Source: Macrotis lagotis (lineage: Eukaryota; Chordata; Mammalia; Peramelemorphia; Peramelidae). From it: a stretch of 64,000 nt of DNA. The notes beneath the pieces were generated by a model. That model saw only the letters and a list, made by a program, of their open reading frames with translations. It was not told the origin of the DNA and did no database searches. Positions 45,251-56,999 of this stretch are shown here, one piece after another (within the stretch, counting starts at the first letter, position 1; every line of letters starts with the position of its first letter). Where the stretch lies: contig NC_133666.1 in assembly GCF_037893015.1 (NCBI RefSeq), positions 655,056,869-655,120,868 on the forward strand, in the 5' to 3' direction. The position numbers and the translations under genes were made by a program.

Positions 45251-47430
45251 AGGAAAAGAATGAAGACTTAAAATAGAATATCAGCTTTTAGTAATTAGGA
45301 GGTCATTAGTAACTTTGAGAGAGCAATATTTCAGTTGAAGGATGAGGCTGGAAGACATACCTCATAAAGTTCAGAAATGAGTGAGAGATACAGTAATTTT
45401 ATCAGTATCTAGTAGTGTCTGCCACCTAGTAGATACTCAATAAATATGTATTGGTTGGAAGTAGTGAGTGAGGTTAGCTTTTCCTAGGATTTTGACTGAA
45501 AAAAGGAGGAAAGATGTAGGATGCTAGCTTGAGGGGATGGCAGGGTCTAAAAAAGAATTTTTTTTTAATTTCTAAGATGGGAGAAGATTAAGCATGTCTG
45601 AAGATAGTAGGAAAGAAACCAGTAAGCAAGGAGAAGTGAAATTAGAAATAAAAGGTAATCTGCCACATATAGAGAGTCTGGTCTTGACAAGGACAATGGA
45701 CACCTCATTTTCAAAGACTGAGGAAAATGAGGATATAGTAGCAGAAAATGTAAAGGGCTTTTGGGGAGAAAAAGTTGCTAATGGCAAATGACCTCAATTT
45801 TCTCAAAAAAGTAAGAGTCAAGACTCCTAAGGGGGTGGAGAGAAGAAAAGGTTTGGAATTGCTTCTATGGAACCTGAAATAGGAACTCAATTAGGAAGAA
45901 ATAAAAGGACTGCCTTGCTATAGATTAGCTAAAAAATACCAATGTATTATACCCATTCTGTACAGTTGTGTGATTTTCTCCAGTTCTATTCAGTAGCATG
46001 AGAGTAAGATATTGAAAAAATAGAATGTGAAAGTAATTCCAGGGCTGGGTTTTGACAAGTGATGGTAGGCCTAGGGATGAGGGGTTTGGGATAAAAGGCT
46101 AATGTGGGATTTAACTGGTTATTTAAGTGAAGCCAGTGCAAGGATAATGATCTGAGGAGTGAAGGGTTTAAGAGTCTCAATGAAAGAAAAGATCAGGTTT
46201 AGGAAAGGAAAGGCATTGAGAGAATATAGTGAGAGGAAATGATATGGTAAGAAAGAGGAATATCAAGTTTTCAATTAAGGAAGTAAAACATTTGTGGGAG
46301 CTAAGGTGATACCTTGATGCCACCACTGTGTGTGACTGAGATGGAGAAGAGGAAAAACGTCTTGATATTTTTAGGAGATGGAGAAGATTAGGAAGCTCCA
46401 TTAGGAAGTCCATGAGAGACTCAACATATATGTTGGGCTGGAGTTGGAAGGACAGGAAGACAGTGAGTCATTTATTAAATGCTTACTGTGTCTAGATTCT
46501 TAGGGTCATTGGATGGGAAAGGTCTAAGATGGCCATTGAACTGCCCCTGAGACAAGAAAAGAGAAAAGGCTGCTGCTGGCTCAGGATTAAGCTGGGAATG
46601 ATTCCTTCCCAAGAGTAGAATGTCTTGGGGATCCCAGAAAAGGGAGAGACTCATGCTTTACTTGGAATACACAATCTAGGTCTCTGCTCTGAGTTCTGGG
46701 GGAAGCAGGAACATGTCTACCATATACTTACCATCCCTACTCTCCTCATCTAGAGACCCAAATGTAGGAAAGAGTCTTGGAAGAGGGGAAAAGATCCTGA
46801 ATAAGAGAAAGTTGACCAGGCCTAAAGAACCTAGATATCCTTCTCTCCATCTCTTGATGGAGGTCCAAGGGATGAAGGGATATGGTCCAAGGACACTTGT
46901 AGGTATCTGAAGATTACCCTGTCATCTGCCTGTCAGGACATTTTCCCATTATGCAAAGGGACATATTGAATATGGAGAGCAAGGCAGGAAGGGGATAGTG
47001 GATCAGACCCGGTTTAGCAGAATTACAAAGAATTTCTACTATTCCTATCCTACTCCAGGCCTGTGGAATGTTTCAAATCCTGGATAAAAACTGTCTCTCA
47101 GTCAATCCAGACCATATAGCAATGGCTACTGTTCAAAAAGAAGCAGAATCTATCTCCCTGACCTCAATCCTGAAGAAGACATATTGGATGGAGATCAAGG
47201 TTTTTGAAGGGATAGGATAATGAGGTACAAGATGCTTAGCTCTCTGAAGAAATCCCTGAAGGAACAAGGAGTAGTCCTCCCCTGAGGGAAGAGGAGATAG
47301 GGGTGAAATGTTTGGCCTAGAGGGCTGAACCCTGGAATCCCTAAGAGGGTAACAAGCAGCTCCTGGATCCTTCCCATTCTGGGAATTCTGGGGAATCACA
47401 GAAGGGAATTACCAGGATCTCCCAGTACAG
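45251..47430. other. Mostly unassigned; may hold further family X sequence
   Basis: A small L2-like terminus (CTAGTAGATACTCAATAAAT) lies near 45427. The purine-rich stretch 45480-46450 resembles further family X sequence. 46460-47430 looks unique, with no exon I can support. Confidence 0.35.
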
Positions 47431-47443
47431 ACCCCAGGACTCA

Positions 47444-47491
47444 CTAGATTAGTTCAGCTGGTGATCCATTGCCCTCTGGGAAAAATTCCAT
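47444..47491 (-). CDS. Candidate short first coding exon (weak)
   Basis: On minus an ATG at 47491 in the context GACATCCATGG opens MEFFPEGNGSPAELI. It either stops after 15 codons or is spliced at a GTGAGT donor (47439-47444). It lies about 100-130 bases downstream of a TATA-like box at 47620-47628. No downstream exon is identified, so this is a hypothesis. Confidence 0.2.
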   Translation of the reverse strand: MEFFPEGNGSPAELI

Positions 47492-47589
47492 GGATGTCAG
47501 AGCCAAAGCCACAGGGCACCAGGACAGAACCAAACCTAGGGTGATGAGGCAGGAAGCTGATCTTATTATCCTACCACAACTCCAGTCTC

Positions 47590-47640
47590 CTCCAGTTCTA
47601 ATCTCAGAGCAAGGCTGCCTTATTTATCGCCTTCACCACT
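47590..47640 (-). promoter_or_regulatory. Possible TATA-type promoter, minus strand
   Basis: GCGATAAATAAGGC on minus resembles a TATA box in a locally G+C-richer, repeat-free island (47400-47980). A start site would be expected near 47590. No initiator motif is certain. Confidence 0.25.
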
Positions 47641-48074
47641 AACCACCTGTCTGCCCCAGGCCCTGCTGAACCTCCCCCCCCATGGCCCTTCAACCTCCAG
47701 TCACTGCCACCTCCAGATTCTACTTTGCACTTAGCATCCAGACTCAAAGGCTCCAGGGAACACAAATTGCAGAACTAGCTCCCTTCCAGCTCCTGACCAT
47801 CCCTGTTTCCTGTTTATCTGCTAAAACAAGAGGGTAGATTCTGCCTTCCTCTTAACCCTCAACTCTCATCCCTTCTCTATCTGCTCCGCCTACCTAATTC
47901 CTTCCTAAATCAGAGATCTGGGTCTCTCTTTGACCTTCCTTCCCCTATCTGGACTCAGTTTCTCCATCTGTAAAAATGACAACCTTGAACATGTTTAAAG
48001 TTTTTTTTTTTCCCAACTGTGACCTTTTATGTACTTTGGGGGGGAAAAAATAAAACAACTCAGTAATCCTTTGC
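47641..48074. other. Repeat-free, C-rich stretch
   Basis: No recognised feature. It would be the upstream region of the candidate minus-strand promoter. Confidence 0.35.
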
Positions 48075-48225
48075 CATATGTGAACCATCACATACCCTCT
48101 GTCTTCTATTATACTTCCTTACATGCTTAGACTGGAAGCCCTTGATGGCAGAGATGGTATTGTTTTTATCTTTATAAACAAATGCCACATACAGTTTGTG
48201 ACTGTTGGTTGAGCTGAATTGAAAA
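48075..48225 (+). mobile_element. L2 3' terminus
   Basis: GACTGGAAGCCCTTGATGGC, then a divergent end. Confidence 0.65.
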
Positions 48226-48356
48226 ACAACTGCCACTTCTAATGTTCACCCCATTAGAAGGCACTGCAAGAGACCTTACTAACTACGAGCTCTGGCACCC
48301 CAGGACAAGATTCACCTCCCATGGATGGTGAGTGCAAAGATTAAAAAATCCTTCAA

Positions 48357-48524
48357 GGGGCAGCTAGGTGGCGTAGTGGATAAAGCACCGGCCCTGAAGT
48401 GAGGAGTACCAGGGTTCAAATCCGGTCTCAGACACTTAATAATGACCTAGCTGTGTGGCCCTGGGCAAGCCACTTAACTCCGTTTGCCTTGCAAAAACCT
48501 AAAAAGAAAAAGGAAAAAAGAAAA
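48357..48524 (+). mobile_element. tRNA-derived SINE
   Basis: GGGGCAGCTAGGTGGCGTAG to CCTTGCAAAAACCTAAAAAG. The flanks AAAAAATCCTTCAA and AAAAAATTCTTCAA are an imperfect target-site duplication. Confidence 0.93.
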
Positions 48525-48544
48525 AAAATTCTTCAAATCTTCAA

Positions 48545-48812
48545 ATATTTATTTTAGCTTTTTGTCAATTAAGTCATTTCCAGTTGTGCCCAACTCTTTA
48601 TGACCCTTTGGAATTTTCTTGGCAAAGATACTGGAGTAATTGATATTTCCTTCTCCAGTTCAATTTTAGTGGAAGAAACTAAGGCAAGTAAGGTTAAGTG
48701 AGTTGTTCAGGGTCACACAGCTAAGAAGTGTCTAATTTGAACTCAGGAAGATGAGTCTTACTGACTCCAAGTCCAGAAATCTATCCACTCTACCCAATGA
48801 GCCAACTAGCTC
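48545..48812 (-). mobile_element. SINE with BovB-like tail, antisense
   Basis: GTCATTTCCAGTTGTGCCCA, ATTTCCTTCTCCAGTTCAAT and AGCCAACTAGCTCCC in reverse SINE order. Confidence 0.85.
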
Positions 48813-48949
48813 CCACTTTTTCTTGCTAAAGACCTAAAGAAATCTCCTGGTGTCCTAGTAGTGCTGCCATTAACCTCTAAAATTTAGTTCCACCCACCCA
48901 CCCCCCTGTCATAGCCCTGGTTACCTCACCTCAGTGATAGCTCTTGTTC

Positions 48950-49085
48950 AGGAGCTATTTTTCCATTCTCCCCATTTCACAGATGAAGAAACTGATGTGC
49001 AACTTGGGTAGGGATACAGTAAGTCAATGACACAGCTACAATTCAAACCCAGATCTCCTGACTCCTAACCCAGGATTTTTTCTTA
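48950..49085 (-). mobile_element. MIR fragment, antisense
   Basis: CATTTCACAGATGAAGAAAC and AATTCAAACCCAGATCTCCT. Confidence 0.7.
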
Positions 49086-49254
49086 TTCTAACTCCAGTAT
49101 CTTGAGGTCTTAAGTGAAGAGTGGAAAAAGGATGGAGTTACCAGAGACTTTATAAACAGAATTCAATATGCTCTTGGATGGGGAAAATGAAGTCCAGAGA
49201 GGTTCACTGACTTGAGAAGGCAGAGGCAGAGCTAGGTCTTTTGGGTCCAAACCC

Positions 49255-49349
49255 AGGACATTCTGACAGAATAGAAGCTTCTTGTGGGCAGAAAATGCTC
49301 CATTTATGTGTTTGTATTCCATAGTAGGTATTTTATAAACGCTTCCTGA
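49255..49349 (+). mobile_element. L2 3' terminus
   Basis: ATAGAAGCTTCTTGTGGGCA, then TTCCATAGTAGGTATTTTAT. Confidence 0.65.
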
Positions 49350-49602
49350 TCTTTTATTGCAAAAACCTCCTAATTGGTCTTCCTTCCTCAGGTCCATTCT
49401 ACACACTGCTGCTAAAGTGATTTCATTAAGACAGGCCAAGTGACTTCCCTTTTCAATCAATATCACTGGTTTCCTATAGGATAAAATGGAAAATCTTTGG
49501 ATTAGATTTTAAAATTCTATGCAAACTGTCCCCAACCTATGTTGCCAGCTTCACTGGATATTACTCCCCTGACCAGCTTCAGCAATCAAATCAATCTCTC
49601 TG

Positions 49603-49660
<58 letters not shown>

Positions 49661-49975
49661 ATACACTAGACATTCCATCTCCTGACTCCACAATGTTGTA
49701 TTGTTCATTCCCCCTGCTCAGAGGGGGCTGACTCCTTATCTCTGTGATCACAGAGTCCCTCTCTTTTGTTAAGAATATAACTCAAGCATGAAGTTACCCT
49801 CTTCGTTCTATCTTGGATTTTCCTCCTTTGTATTTATGCTGTGCACATGCATGTATGTCTACATATTTTGTATATACTTATTGCCTTTCCCATTAGAATG
49901 TAAGCTCTTTGAGAGCAGTGATGAATTCATTCTTTGACCTTCTATATCCAGGGCCTAGGACAAGGATTTACTGAT
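49350..49975 (+). mobile_element. L2 C-terminal and 3' region
   Basis: CTCCTAATTGGTCTTCCTTC, CCTATAGGATAAAATGGAAA and GAATGTAAGCTCTTTGAGAG in order, with a (CT)n run at 49593-49660. Confidence 0.8.
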
Positions 49976-50714
49976 CAATCTCCACTACACCAGCCTGCAG
50001 ACAAGAAAAATCAGTGAGAAGGAGGAAGGGAAACAGATGGTAAACGAGAAATAAGGCTTTTATGGAGTAACATCCCCATTCTATGGCCTGTCCAGGAGGT
50101 TCAGTGAAGACTCTGAAAGGTGTGTTTTTATTTCTAGCTTCAGGCGCAAATGAAAAAGCCATCACTGGTTCCTGGACCCAAAAGGAAAAAATAAGAAAGC
50201 AGGGTTAAAGGTGTACTATGGGATATAAAGGTATATAAAGGCTGTGGGGTGTCCTTCTCCCCCAACAGGATTCTCTTAGACACTACACTTAATAGGAATG
50301 GAATCATGAAGATACAGGATCATGAGATCTTAAGAGTAGTGTGGCCAAGAAATTCTTAAGCTTTTTTTTTGGGGGGGGGGGGCAGGACCCCTTTGGTAGT
50401 CAGTATCATGAAGCCTATGGACTCCCTTCTCAGAATAAGGTCAAGTGCATAAAACAAAATACATAGTATTATAAAGGAAACTAAATATATGGAAATATGA
50501 TTATCAAAATACTAAAACACACACAAGTTTAGAGGCCCCAAGTCAATTCCAATCTCTTCATTTTTATGGCAAAGAAACTGAAAGTCCTAAGTATCAGGAT
50601 TTCAGGTCAAACTCCTTTGACTTTAAACTTACCACTATCCCTTACTGCCCTACCTCAACAAGTCATGAGACAGCCATCATTTTTCTACAAAGTACCTTTT
50701 TCAAAACAACCCTG
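49976..50714. other. No recognised feature apart from T9/G12 tracts
   Basis: T9 then G12 at 50362-50382. A MIR-like scrap (GGCAAAGAAACTGAAAGTCC) lies near 50568. No exon. Confidence 0.4.
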
Positions 50715-51375
50715 TGTGTGTGATGATTAACTATAATAGACTTAGCTCTTCTTAGCAATACATTGAACAAAGACTATTTCAAAAGACTCGTGATGGGAAA
50801 ATGTCATCCACATCCAGAGAAAGAACTATGGAATCTGAATACAGACCAAAGCATACTATTTTCACTTTTTCTTTTTTTTCCTTGTGGTTTTCCTCTTTTG
50901 TTCTGTTTTTTCTTTCACAACATGACTAATATAGAAATATGTTTAATATAATTGCACCTGTATAACCTGTATCAGATTGCACACTGTCTGGGGCGGCTAG
51001 GTGGCATAGTGGATAAAGCACTGGCCCTGGAGTCAGGAGTACCTGGGTTCAAATCTGGTCTCAGATGCTTAATAATTACCTAGCTGTGTGGCCTTGGGCA
51101 AGCCACTTAACCCCATTTGCCTTGCAAAAAAAACCTAAAAAAAAAAAAAAGATTGCACACTGTCTTAGGAAGGGGGAGGGAAGGGAAGGGGGAAGAGGGA
51201 AAAATTTGGAACTCAAAATCATATAAAAATGAATGTTGAACGTTCAATTTTAATCAATATATAGCATGGAAACAATGTAAAGACTATCAGACTGCCTTCT
51301 GTGGGGGGGGGGTGGAGGGAGAGAAGCAAGATTGATGGAAAAATTGTAAAATTCAAATAAAAATGTTGAAAAATA
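50715..51375 (+). mobile_element. L1 3' end, sense, with a nested SINE
   Basis: GATGATTAACTATAATAGAC, CATCCACATCCAGAGAAAGA, CACAACATGACTAATATAGA and AATTTGGAACTCAAAATC. A terminal variant (AATATATAGCATGGAAACAA) closes it and also occurs at 52709-52804. Confidence 0.88.
50990..51149 (+). mobile_element. Young SINE nested in L1
   Basis: Near-consensus. A perfect 16-bp target-site duplication (AGATTGCACACTGTCT) of L1 sequence lies at 50974-50989 and 51150-51165. Confidence 0.96.
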
Positions 51376-51464
51376 TCTTTACATATAAGTGAAAAAATAA
51401 TATAAAGTACAACTAACTGGGGGCAGGGGCATGTGGAAAACCCTGTGAAGTAAACAGGATTAAT

Positions 51465-51700
51465 GCTAAATTGCTATTGTTCAGTCATTTCAGTAGTATC
51501 CTACTCTTTGTAATCCTATTTGGGGTTTTCTTGGCAAAGGAACTAACTAGAGTGGTTTGTCATTTCCTTCTCCAACTCATTTTAAAAGTTGAAAAAACTA
51601 AGACAAACAGGGTTAAATAACTTGTCTAGTGTCTGAGTTAAGTGTCTAAGTAAGTGTCTGAGACTGAATTCAGGTCTTCCTTACTCTAGGCTTAGGCGGG
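51465..51700 (-). mobile_element. SINE with BovB-like tail, antisense
   Basis: TCAGTCATTTCAGTAGTATC, TTTGGGGTTTTCTTGGCAAA and CATTTCCTTCTCCAACTCAT. A GTGTCTGAGT/TAAGTGTCT stretch is locally triplicated. Confidence 0.85.
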
Positions 51701-52692
51701 TAACAAAGACAGAAACCTTGAACCCCTGGACTTAGATTGTCTCTATGTTTTTTTCCTACCCACTCATTTACATTAGATAGAAATAAAGGAAGGATCTGAA
51801 AACCTGGGAACTCTGAACCCCAAAGTTTTTAGTAGCTATTAGGTGATAACCACTATCTAGAGTATAGTTTAAATTTCAGAGATAAAAATTGGGGAAGTGT
51901 ATTGAATGTTCCCCATAAACTAATTACTCAATGCCCTGGACCAGAAAGAACAATCCAGTTTTTTAAAAAAATCTAAATCTTGGGCATTTTCTAGCAAAGA
52001 CGACTTTGCTTTTCATTCTAAAGATTTTAGTACCCAAACCCAAGAATCTCTTGCTGGAAAGATGAACAGCCTCAGGAAGCAAACACTCATGTGAGTTAAG
52101 ACTTTTGCTAGCTTCCAGGCAAAGATTTCTGCCTTTTCTAAAACAGCTAGAAAATGTCTATAGGATTTAGGTTTAAAAAGTATCATAGCATCTATCTTTC
52201 CTTAAAAAAGAGTCAACTAAAGATTTCAACTGAATCAAAAGCTGGAGGTGGTAGAGGGTAGACTGGAGAAGCTTCCAGCAGTCATCTCTGGAGGAAGAGT
52301 GCTCATCAGACTAGAAGAAGCAGGGCAATGCCATCTAGAAGACAACAAGGAATGTCATCTGTAGCTTTATTTATTCCTCCATGCACATGTTTACTTGTGT
52401 GACTCTTCACACCTGTTCCCTACACTCTTCCAACTAATGAACTTTTGTGATGGAGCAGTCAGGTTTATGGGAAAAGTGACTTTCTTACTAAGCTATCTCA
52501 TTAAAGTCTTTGTTCTTAAATCAGCAGTTTCCTGGCTATTAAAGGTGAAAACTCAAGCGGGATGGGGGGTGTCGTGAGTAATGGTTTTAGGGTTTTCAAT
52601 CAGAGTACCTAAAAATTTGAGTAGTCCCACCCCCCAGGATCAACCAGGTGAATAAAGAGGATTTCTCCAGGTACTACAAGCAAAATGGGGTT
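51701..52692. other. Unassigned, possibly decayed LTR
   Basis: CTCATTAAAGTCTTTG near 52498 could be a poly(A) signal, but no terminal repeats are visible. No exon. Confidence 0.25.
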
Positions 52693-52708
52693 AAAAATAT
52701 CTGTGATA

Positions 52709-52804
52709 CACTCAATTTGGATCAATGTACAACATGGAAACAAAGACTGACAAATTGCTTTCCGTGGAGGGGGAGGGAAGTAAGATTGGGGGAAAAATTG
52801 GAAA
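52709..52804 (+). mobile_element. 96-bp L1 tail insertion
   Basis: Only the extreme L1 3' end was inserted (CAATGTACAACATGGAAACA to GGGGGAAAAATTGG). A perfect 16-bp target-site duplication (AAAAATATCTGTGATA) lies at 52693-52708 and 52805-52820. Confidence 0.88.
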
Positions 52805-52820
52805 AAAAATATCTGTGATA

Positions 52821-53640
52821 ACTATCTCATAAAGCCCACCTTCACCCTTCCCCTCCTCTGTCCCATGTAGACACAGACATACTCATTTATTTTAGTAGGT
52901 TTTAGTGTCCATATATCTTAAGTCTTTTTTCTAAGAAGGATCCCTATTCCTAAACTGAGGCCTTTAGAAAGGACTGTGGAGGAACTCAAAGATTAGTTCT
53001 TCTGGATTTTGACTGAACCTCAAGTTCCAAGGATATCTGGGCTATACACAGAAGAGGGGAAGCAACCAAAAGGAACCCAAGAATAGGCCTGAGTTTCAAG
53101 AAAAGAATGGTCTGGAACTGACGTCTTTCTTCGAATCTCTGAGGCACAAAGTATTTCACAAGATTAGCAAGGGAGAGGTCAAAGAAGAGCAAAAGGCAGA
53201 TAAGTCTTAGGGTGGCCATGCTGGAGTTCCAAGGAATTCCTCTCCCCCATCCCCTTCCCCAGAAGCAATTCAGGAAAAAAAGGGAAAGGATTTCTCTTTC
53301 TGATTCTCCTGGACTTGTTAAGGTTCCCTACCTTTGGGCTACTGATGCAGACCACAAAAGTTGAGTTTCAGTTATCAGCCTTTGAGCTTGCAGTGAGAAG
53401 AAGCATGAGAAAATGCAAGGAGGTCAAAGATATTCAGGCCAAGGAGAGGATTTAGAGATGAGGCAACCTAAGAAGAATCCAAGGGATAGGCCTTCTGATG
53501 ATTCTTAGGATTCAGGGAAATGATACTGAGAAAGGAGAGCTGTTCATTCATTGATTCCAAAGCAGCAGAATGGATTTAGATTATTCTGGATGGAGCTTAA
53601 CCTCCTAAAACCATACTGGCACTATCAGGAGAAATGGGAC
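52821..53640. other. No supported gene; one ORF with a signal-peptide-like start
   Basis: A minus frame at 53219-52986 starts in a good Kozak context (CCAGCATGGCC) with MATLRLICLLLFFDLSLA, but nothing after it resembles a known family and no splice donor is convincing. Confidence 0.2.
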
Positions 53641-53990
53641 TTGGGAGTCTGAAAGATATGAGTTTGCATCCCCTCAGACAGACAAGGTAAAGTGCTGTGT
53701 GATTCTGGGTAAGTTACTTAACCTGTCTCAATTTCCCCATTTGTAAAATAGCACCAGGCAGTTACAATAATAGAATGCTAGGCTTGGACTCTTCTTCCTG
53801 AGTTCAAATCTGTCCTCAGATATATACTCACTATATGACTTAAACCTGCTGGTCTCAGTTTCTTTATCTGTAAAACAGGAATAAACAATAGTATCTCCTT
53901 CTTTGGGTTGTTGTGAGGATCAAAGGAGATAATTGCGAACTATTTTAGCATAATATATATATATGTATATATAGAGATTGATTATATAGT
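53641..53990 (+). mobile_element. Two adjoining MAR1-type SINE remnants
   Basis: First copy: GATTCTGGGTAAGTTACTTA and CCATTTGTAAAATAGCACC. Second copy: CTTCCTGAGTTCAAATCTG, TTATCTGTAAAACAGG and TTGTGAGGATCAAAGGAG. Confidence 0.75.
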
Positions 53991-54014
53991 AAATTTTATA
54001 TTAAAGTTATTATC

Positions 54015-54350
54015 ATCATTCACCCCAAGCAGTCTTCTATTTTTTTGATATCCCTCTTTTCCCCAATATAAATTACCCCAAAGCCCAACTACTCCTTTAT
54101 AATCCCTAACTTTCCTGTTCTGTTAAAAAAAAAAAAGAATTTGACTGTTCTGCTTCTGAGATTCTCTTCTACCTACTCTTGTATATTCTTCTACCTGTAT
54201 CTTGTATATTCATAGGTACTTACACATTGTCTCCCTTCCCCTTAGAATCTAAGCTCCATGAGGACAGTTCTATTTTTTTCCTTCTCTATATCTCCAGCCC
54301 TTGGCACACAACTAAATGCTTAATAAATTATTCTGATTGATTGAATTCAT
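54015..54350 (+). mobile_element. L2 3' region
   Basis: CCCTTAGAATCTAAGCTCCA and TATATCTCCAGCCCTTGGCA, then AATGCTTAATAAATTATTCT. Confidence 0.8.
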
Positions 54351-54551
54351 CCTGAGTTATGTCATTTCTGATATTGTTTATATATTTTTGTATTCCCTTA
54401 TAAAATTAATGTTACCTGCCCTCATTTCTATCTTACATATGTCTTTTTCAAAATCCAAATTTCTCATTCATCTATATTAGCCTCCTGAGTGAACTATCTT
54501 TTTCCCTCCTCATTAGAGTTGTTTCTCTTTATACCTTCAGAATCTCATTCT
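54351..54551. other. C/T-rich stretch, probably L2-like
   Basis: Short C/T-rich sequence between L2 and a SINE with no distinct motif. Confidence 0.3.
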
Positions 54552-54699
54552 CTTTTTTTTTTTACAAGGCAATGGGGTTAAGTGATTTGCCTAAGGCCAC
54601 AAAGTTAGGTAATTATTAAGCGTCTGAGGCCAAATTTGAACTCAGGTCATCCTGACTCCAGGGTCAGTGCAATAACCACTGCGTCACCTAGCTGCCCCC
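54552..54699 (-). mobile_element. tRNA-derived SINE, antisense
   Basis: Perfect 13-bp target-site duplication AGAATCTCATTCT at 54539-54551 and 54700-54712. Confidence 0.95.
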
Positions 54700-54949
54700 A
54701 GAATCTCATTCTTGAGAGTTTTCAATCCCTTCTATCCTCCAGATTCCTTAATAAACGCTTAGATCATAAGATACAAGACCACTGATGCTATTATACCAAG
54801 AAAGGCAACTCAGTGAATTCTTATTTTATTGGACCTTGTGACTGTGTTGTACTCTTCAGAGTAGTAATAATAATAAATTTTGTCATTAATAAAGTCAACT
54901 TGGGTCTGAAATCATCTAATTCTTGCCATTAAATTTTGCCATGCTATTT

Positions 54950-55110
54950 TTGTTTTGTTTTGCTTTGGGGTTTTTTTGCAAGGCAATGGAGTTAATCGGC
55001 TTGCCCAAGGCCCTACAGCTAGGTAATAATTATGTCTGAGGTCACATTTGAACTCAGGTACTCCTGCCTTCAGGGTGTGCTCTATCCACTGCGCCACCTA
55101 GCTGTCTCCT
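54950..55110 (-). mobile_element. tRNA-derived SINE, antisense
   Basis: TTTTTGCAAGGCAATGGAGT to CTGCGCCACCTAGCTGTC. The target-site duplication is not clear because of T-rich flanks. Confidence 0.9.
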
Positions 55111-55189
55111 CATGTTTTGTTTTTAAGAAAAAAAAAATTTTAAATAAACGCTTAGGTCATGGAATTCTAACTATCCTTTCTCTGATTTC

Positions 55190-55570
55190 TTTGAAACATG
55201 TTCTCCTACAACACTGTCTGATGATCAATTATGATAGACTTAAGTCTCCTCAACAATAGTGATCAAAGACAATTCTAAAAGACCTGCAATGGAAAATGCC
55301 ATCCTCATGGGGGGGGGGGGGGGGGGGGGGAGACCATGGAATCTGAATGCAGACCAAAGCTCACTATTTTTACTTTTTTTTAAATTTGTTTTGTTTCTTG
55401 TTTCTTGTTTCTTTCCCCTTTAGTTCTGATTCTTCTTTCATAGCATGACTAATACTGAAATATGTATAACACAATTGTGAGAAGGAAGGGTAGGAGAGAA
55501 AAATCTTTATAAAACTGAATGTTGAAAACTATCTTTACAAATAATTGGAAAAATTAATTGATAAAAATTC
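55190..55570 (+). mobile_element. L1 3' end, sense, with a G22 tract
   Basis: TGATGATCAATTATGATAGA, TGGAATCTGAATGCAGACCA and ATAATTGGAAAAATTAATTG. The usual CATCCAGAGAAAGA block is replaced by a 22-base G run at 55309-55330. Confidence 0.88.
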
Positions 55571-56999
55571 TTTTAAATTAAATATATATAAAACTATAAT
55601 ATAAATAAATTATTTTAAATGTTCTCCTAAAACCTAGGGTACAAATTAAATTTATTCCTAAAGTTTCCTCTTTTTTAAAAAATCAGAAATTCCAAAATGG
55701 AGTGGTCACCGTCTTTCAAGGGTTCCATCCTTTCCATTCCAACAGTTAATGACTTGTTTATTGGTGAGAAGCAGGGCCAGAATAGATGTTTCCCTCTATT
55801 TTTGAAAGATTGAATTTTCATTAAGGTAAGTCCAAAAATTGTTAGCCCTCCCCTTTTTGGGAAAGAGAGAGAGAGAGAGAGAGATTCAAATAATTCTTGT
55901 CTCCAAATTCTTTAGTAGCTCCTTTCTATCCAGGCGGTCTGTAATAGACTGTGTCTATGTGCTCCTCACCATGTTTTTCTCCTCTGTTACCTGCATTGCA
56001 TCACCTCTGAGTATATCTTCTGAATATACAGTGTTAGAGTCAGAGCCAGAGACCATGTGAATGCTCTGGTTTTCAAAAAGGGGAAGACAACAGTCTTAAA
56101 ACAATGAGTCATTGAGTATGACTTTGATTCTTTGGAAAATCTAGAAGAGACCATTAAAGAGATGATTAGAGAACATGTAGAAACTAGAGATCACAAAGAA
56201 CCAGCCTGGTCTCAACAAAAACAGGTCTTCAAGAACAAGCAGAGGTTTGGAGGACCTCTGTAAGGTCCTTTGGGCACCAGTTGACGTAGATGACTGCTGT
56301 GGTCCTCTCCAATTCTCCAATTCTATTCTTTAGGAAAAACAAGGGACATTCCATCCTCAGGAAGGCCAACGAAATAGCAGAAAGCAGAACCAGATCTCTA
56401 CATCTGGCCATGGTTTCCTGTTTTTCTGTGAAAGAATGGGAACCACTTGGAGAAGTCAAGGTGACCCCATGAAAACAGAACACTAGTTTTAGAACTGAAA
56501 CCTGAGGTCTCCAAGGTCAAAATCTAGTCCTGAGTCCTCCTCAGGAACAACTTTCCATCACTGAAGAGGGGAATGAAAAGCTAGGCCCCAGACTCCAAGA
56601 CAAAATGCTAGGGTTGTCAGGGACCTCAATTTGGAACAAAGTACCTTGAGTTCTACTTTAACATCATGGCCTGGTATGAGGGTCTATTCAAGAAGAAGGA
56701 GCCAGAAGAAAGTCCAGATTCCTCTCCAGGGTTCAAGCTACCTGATCTTGCCTATGCTCAGGACCTTTTTTTTTCAACTGGGAAAAGGAAAATAATTGAT
56801 ATTATTGACTTATACAATAAATCTTACAATAATTTTCACTTTTAAAAATCTTATAATATGTACTACTTCCTCCTTTTGTTGCAATCACTTGTTTTACATG
56901 ATTTGGCACTGATTTCTCAAGATTTTGGTACATCTTATTTCTTAATTCTACATCATGAAACTGCATTTCTATCACACTATTAAAAGCACAAATCTAACA
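55571..56999. other. No supported gene
   Basis: Short GA run at 55864-55883. A minus frame (56411-56229) starting MARCRDLVLLSAISLAFL is signal-peptide-like but unsupported. The rest is unassigned. Confidence 0.35.

Noticed and set aside
47133-47399. 88-codon minus frame overlapping the candidate intron of the 47.5 kb exon
   Set aside because: No start or splice context consistent with the upstream candidate exon, and the composition is Pro/Ser-rich without a domain.
52986-53219. 77-codon minus frame with signal-peptide-like start and good Kozak context
   Set aside because: Beyond the hydrophobic start there is no cysteine pattern or known fold, and no convincing donor. Single hydrophobic starts arise often by chance.
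56229-56411. Second signal-peptide-like minus frame (MARCRDLVLLSAISLAFL)
   Set aside because: Same reasons. I considered secreted RNase, resistin and chemokine families and saw no matching cysteine spacing.
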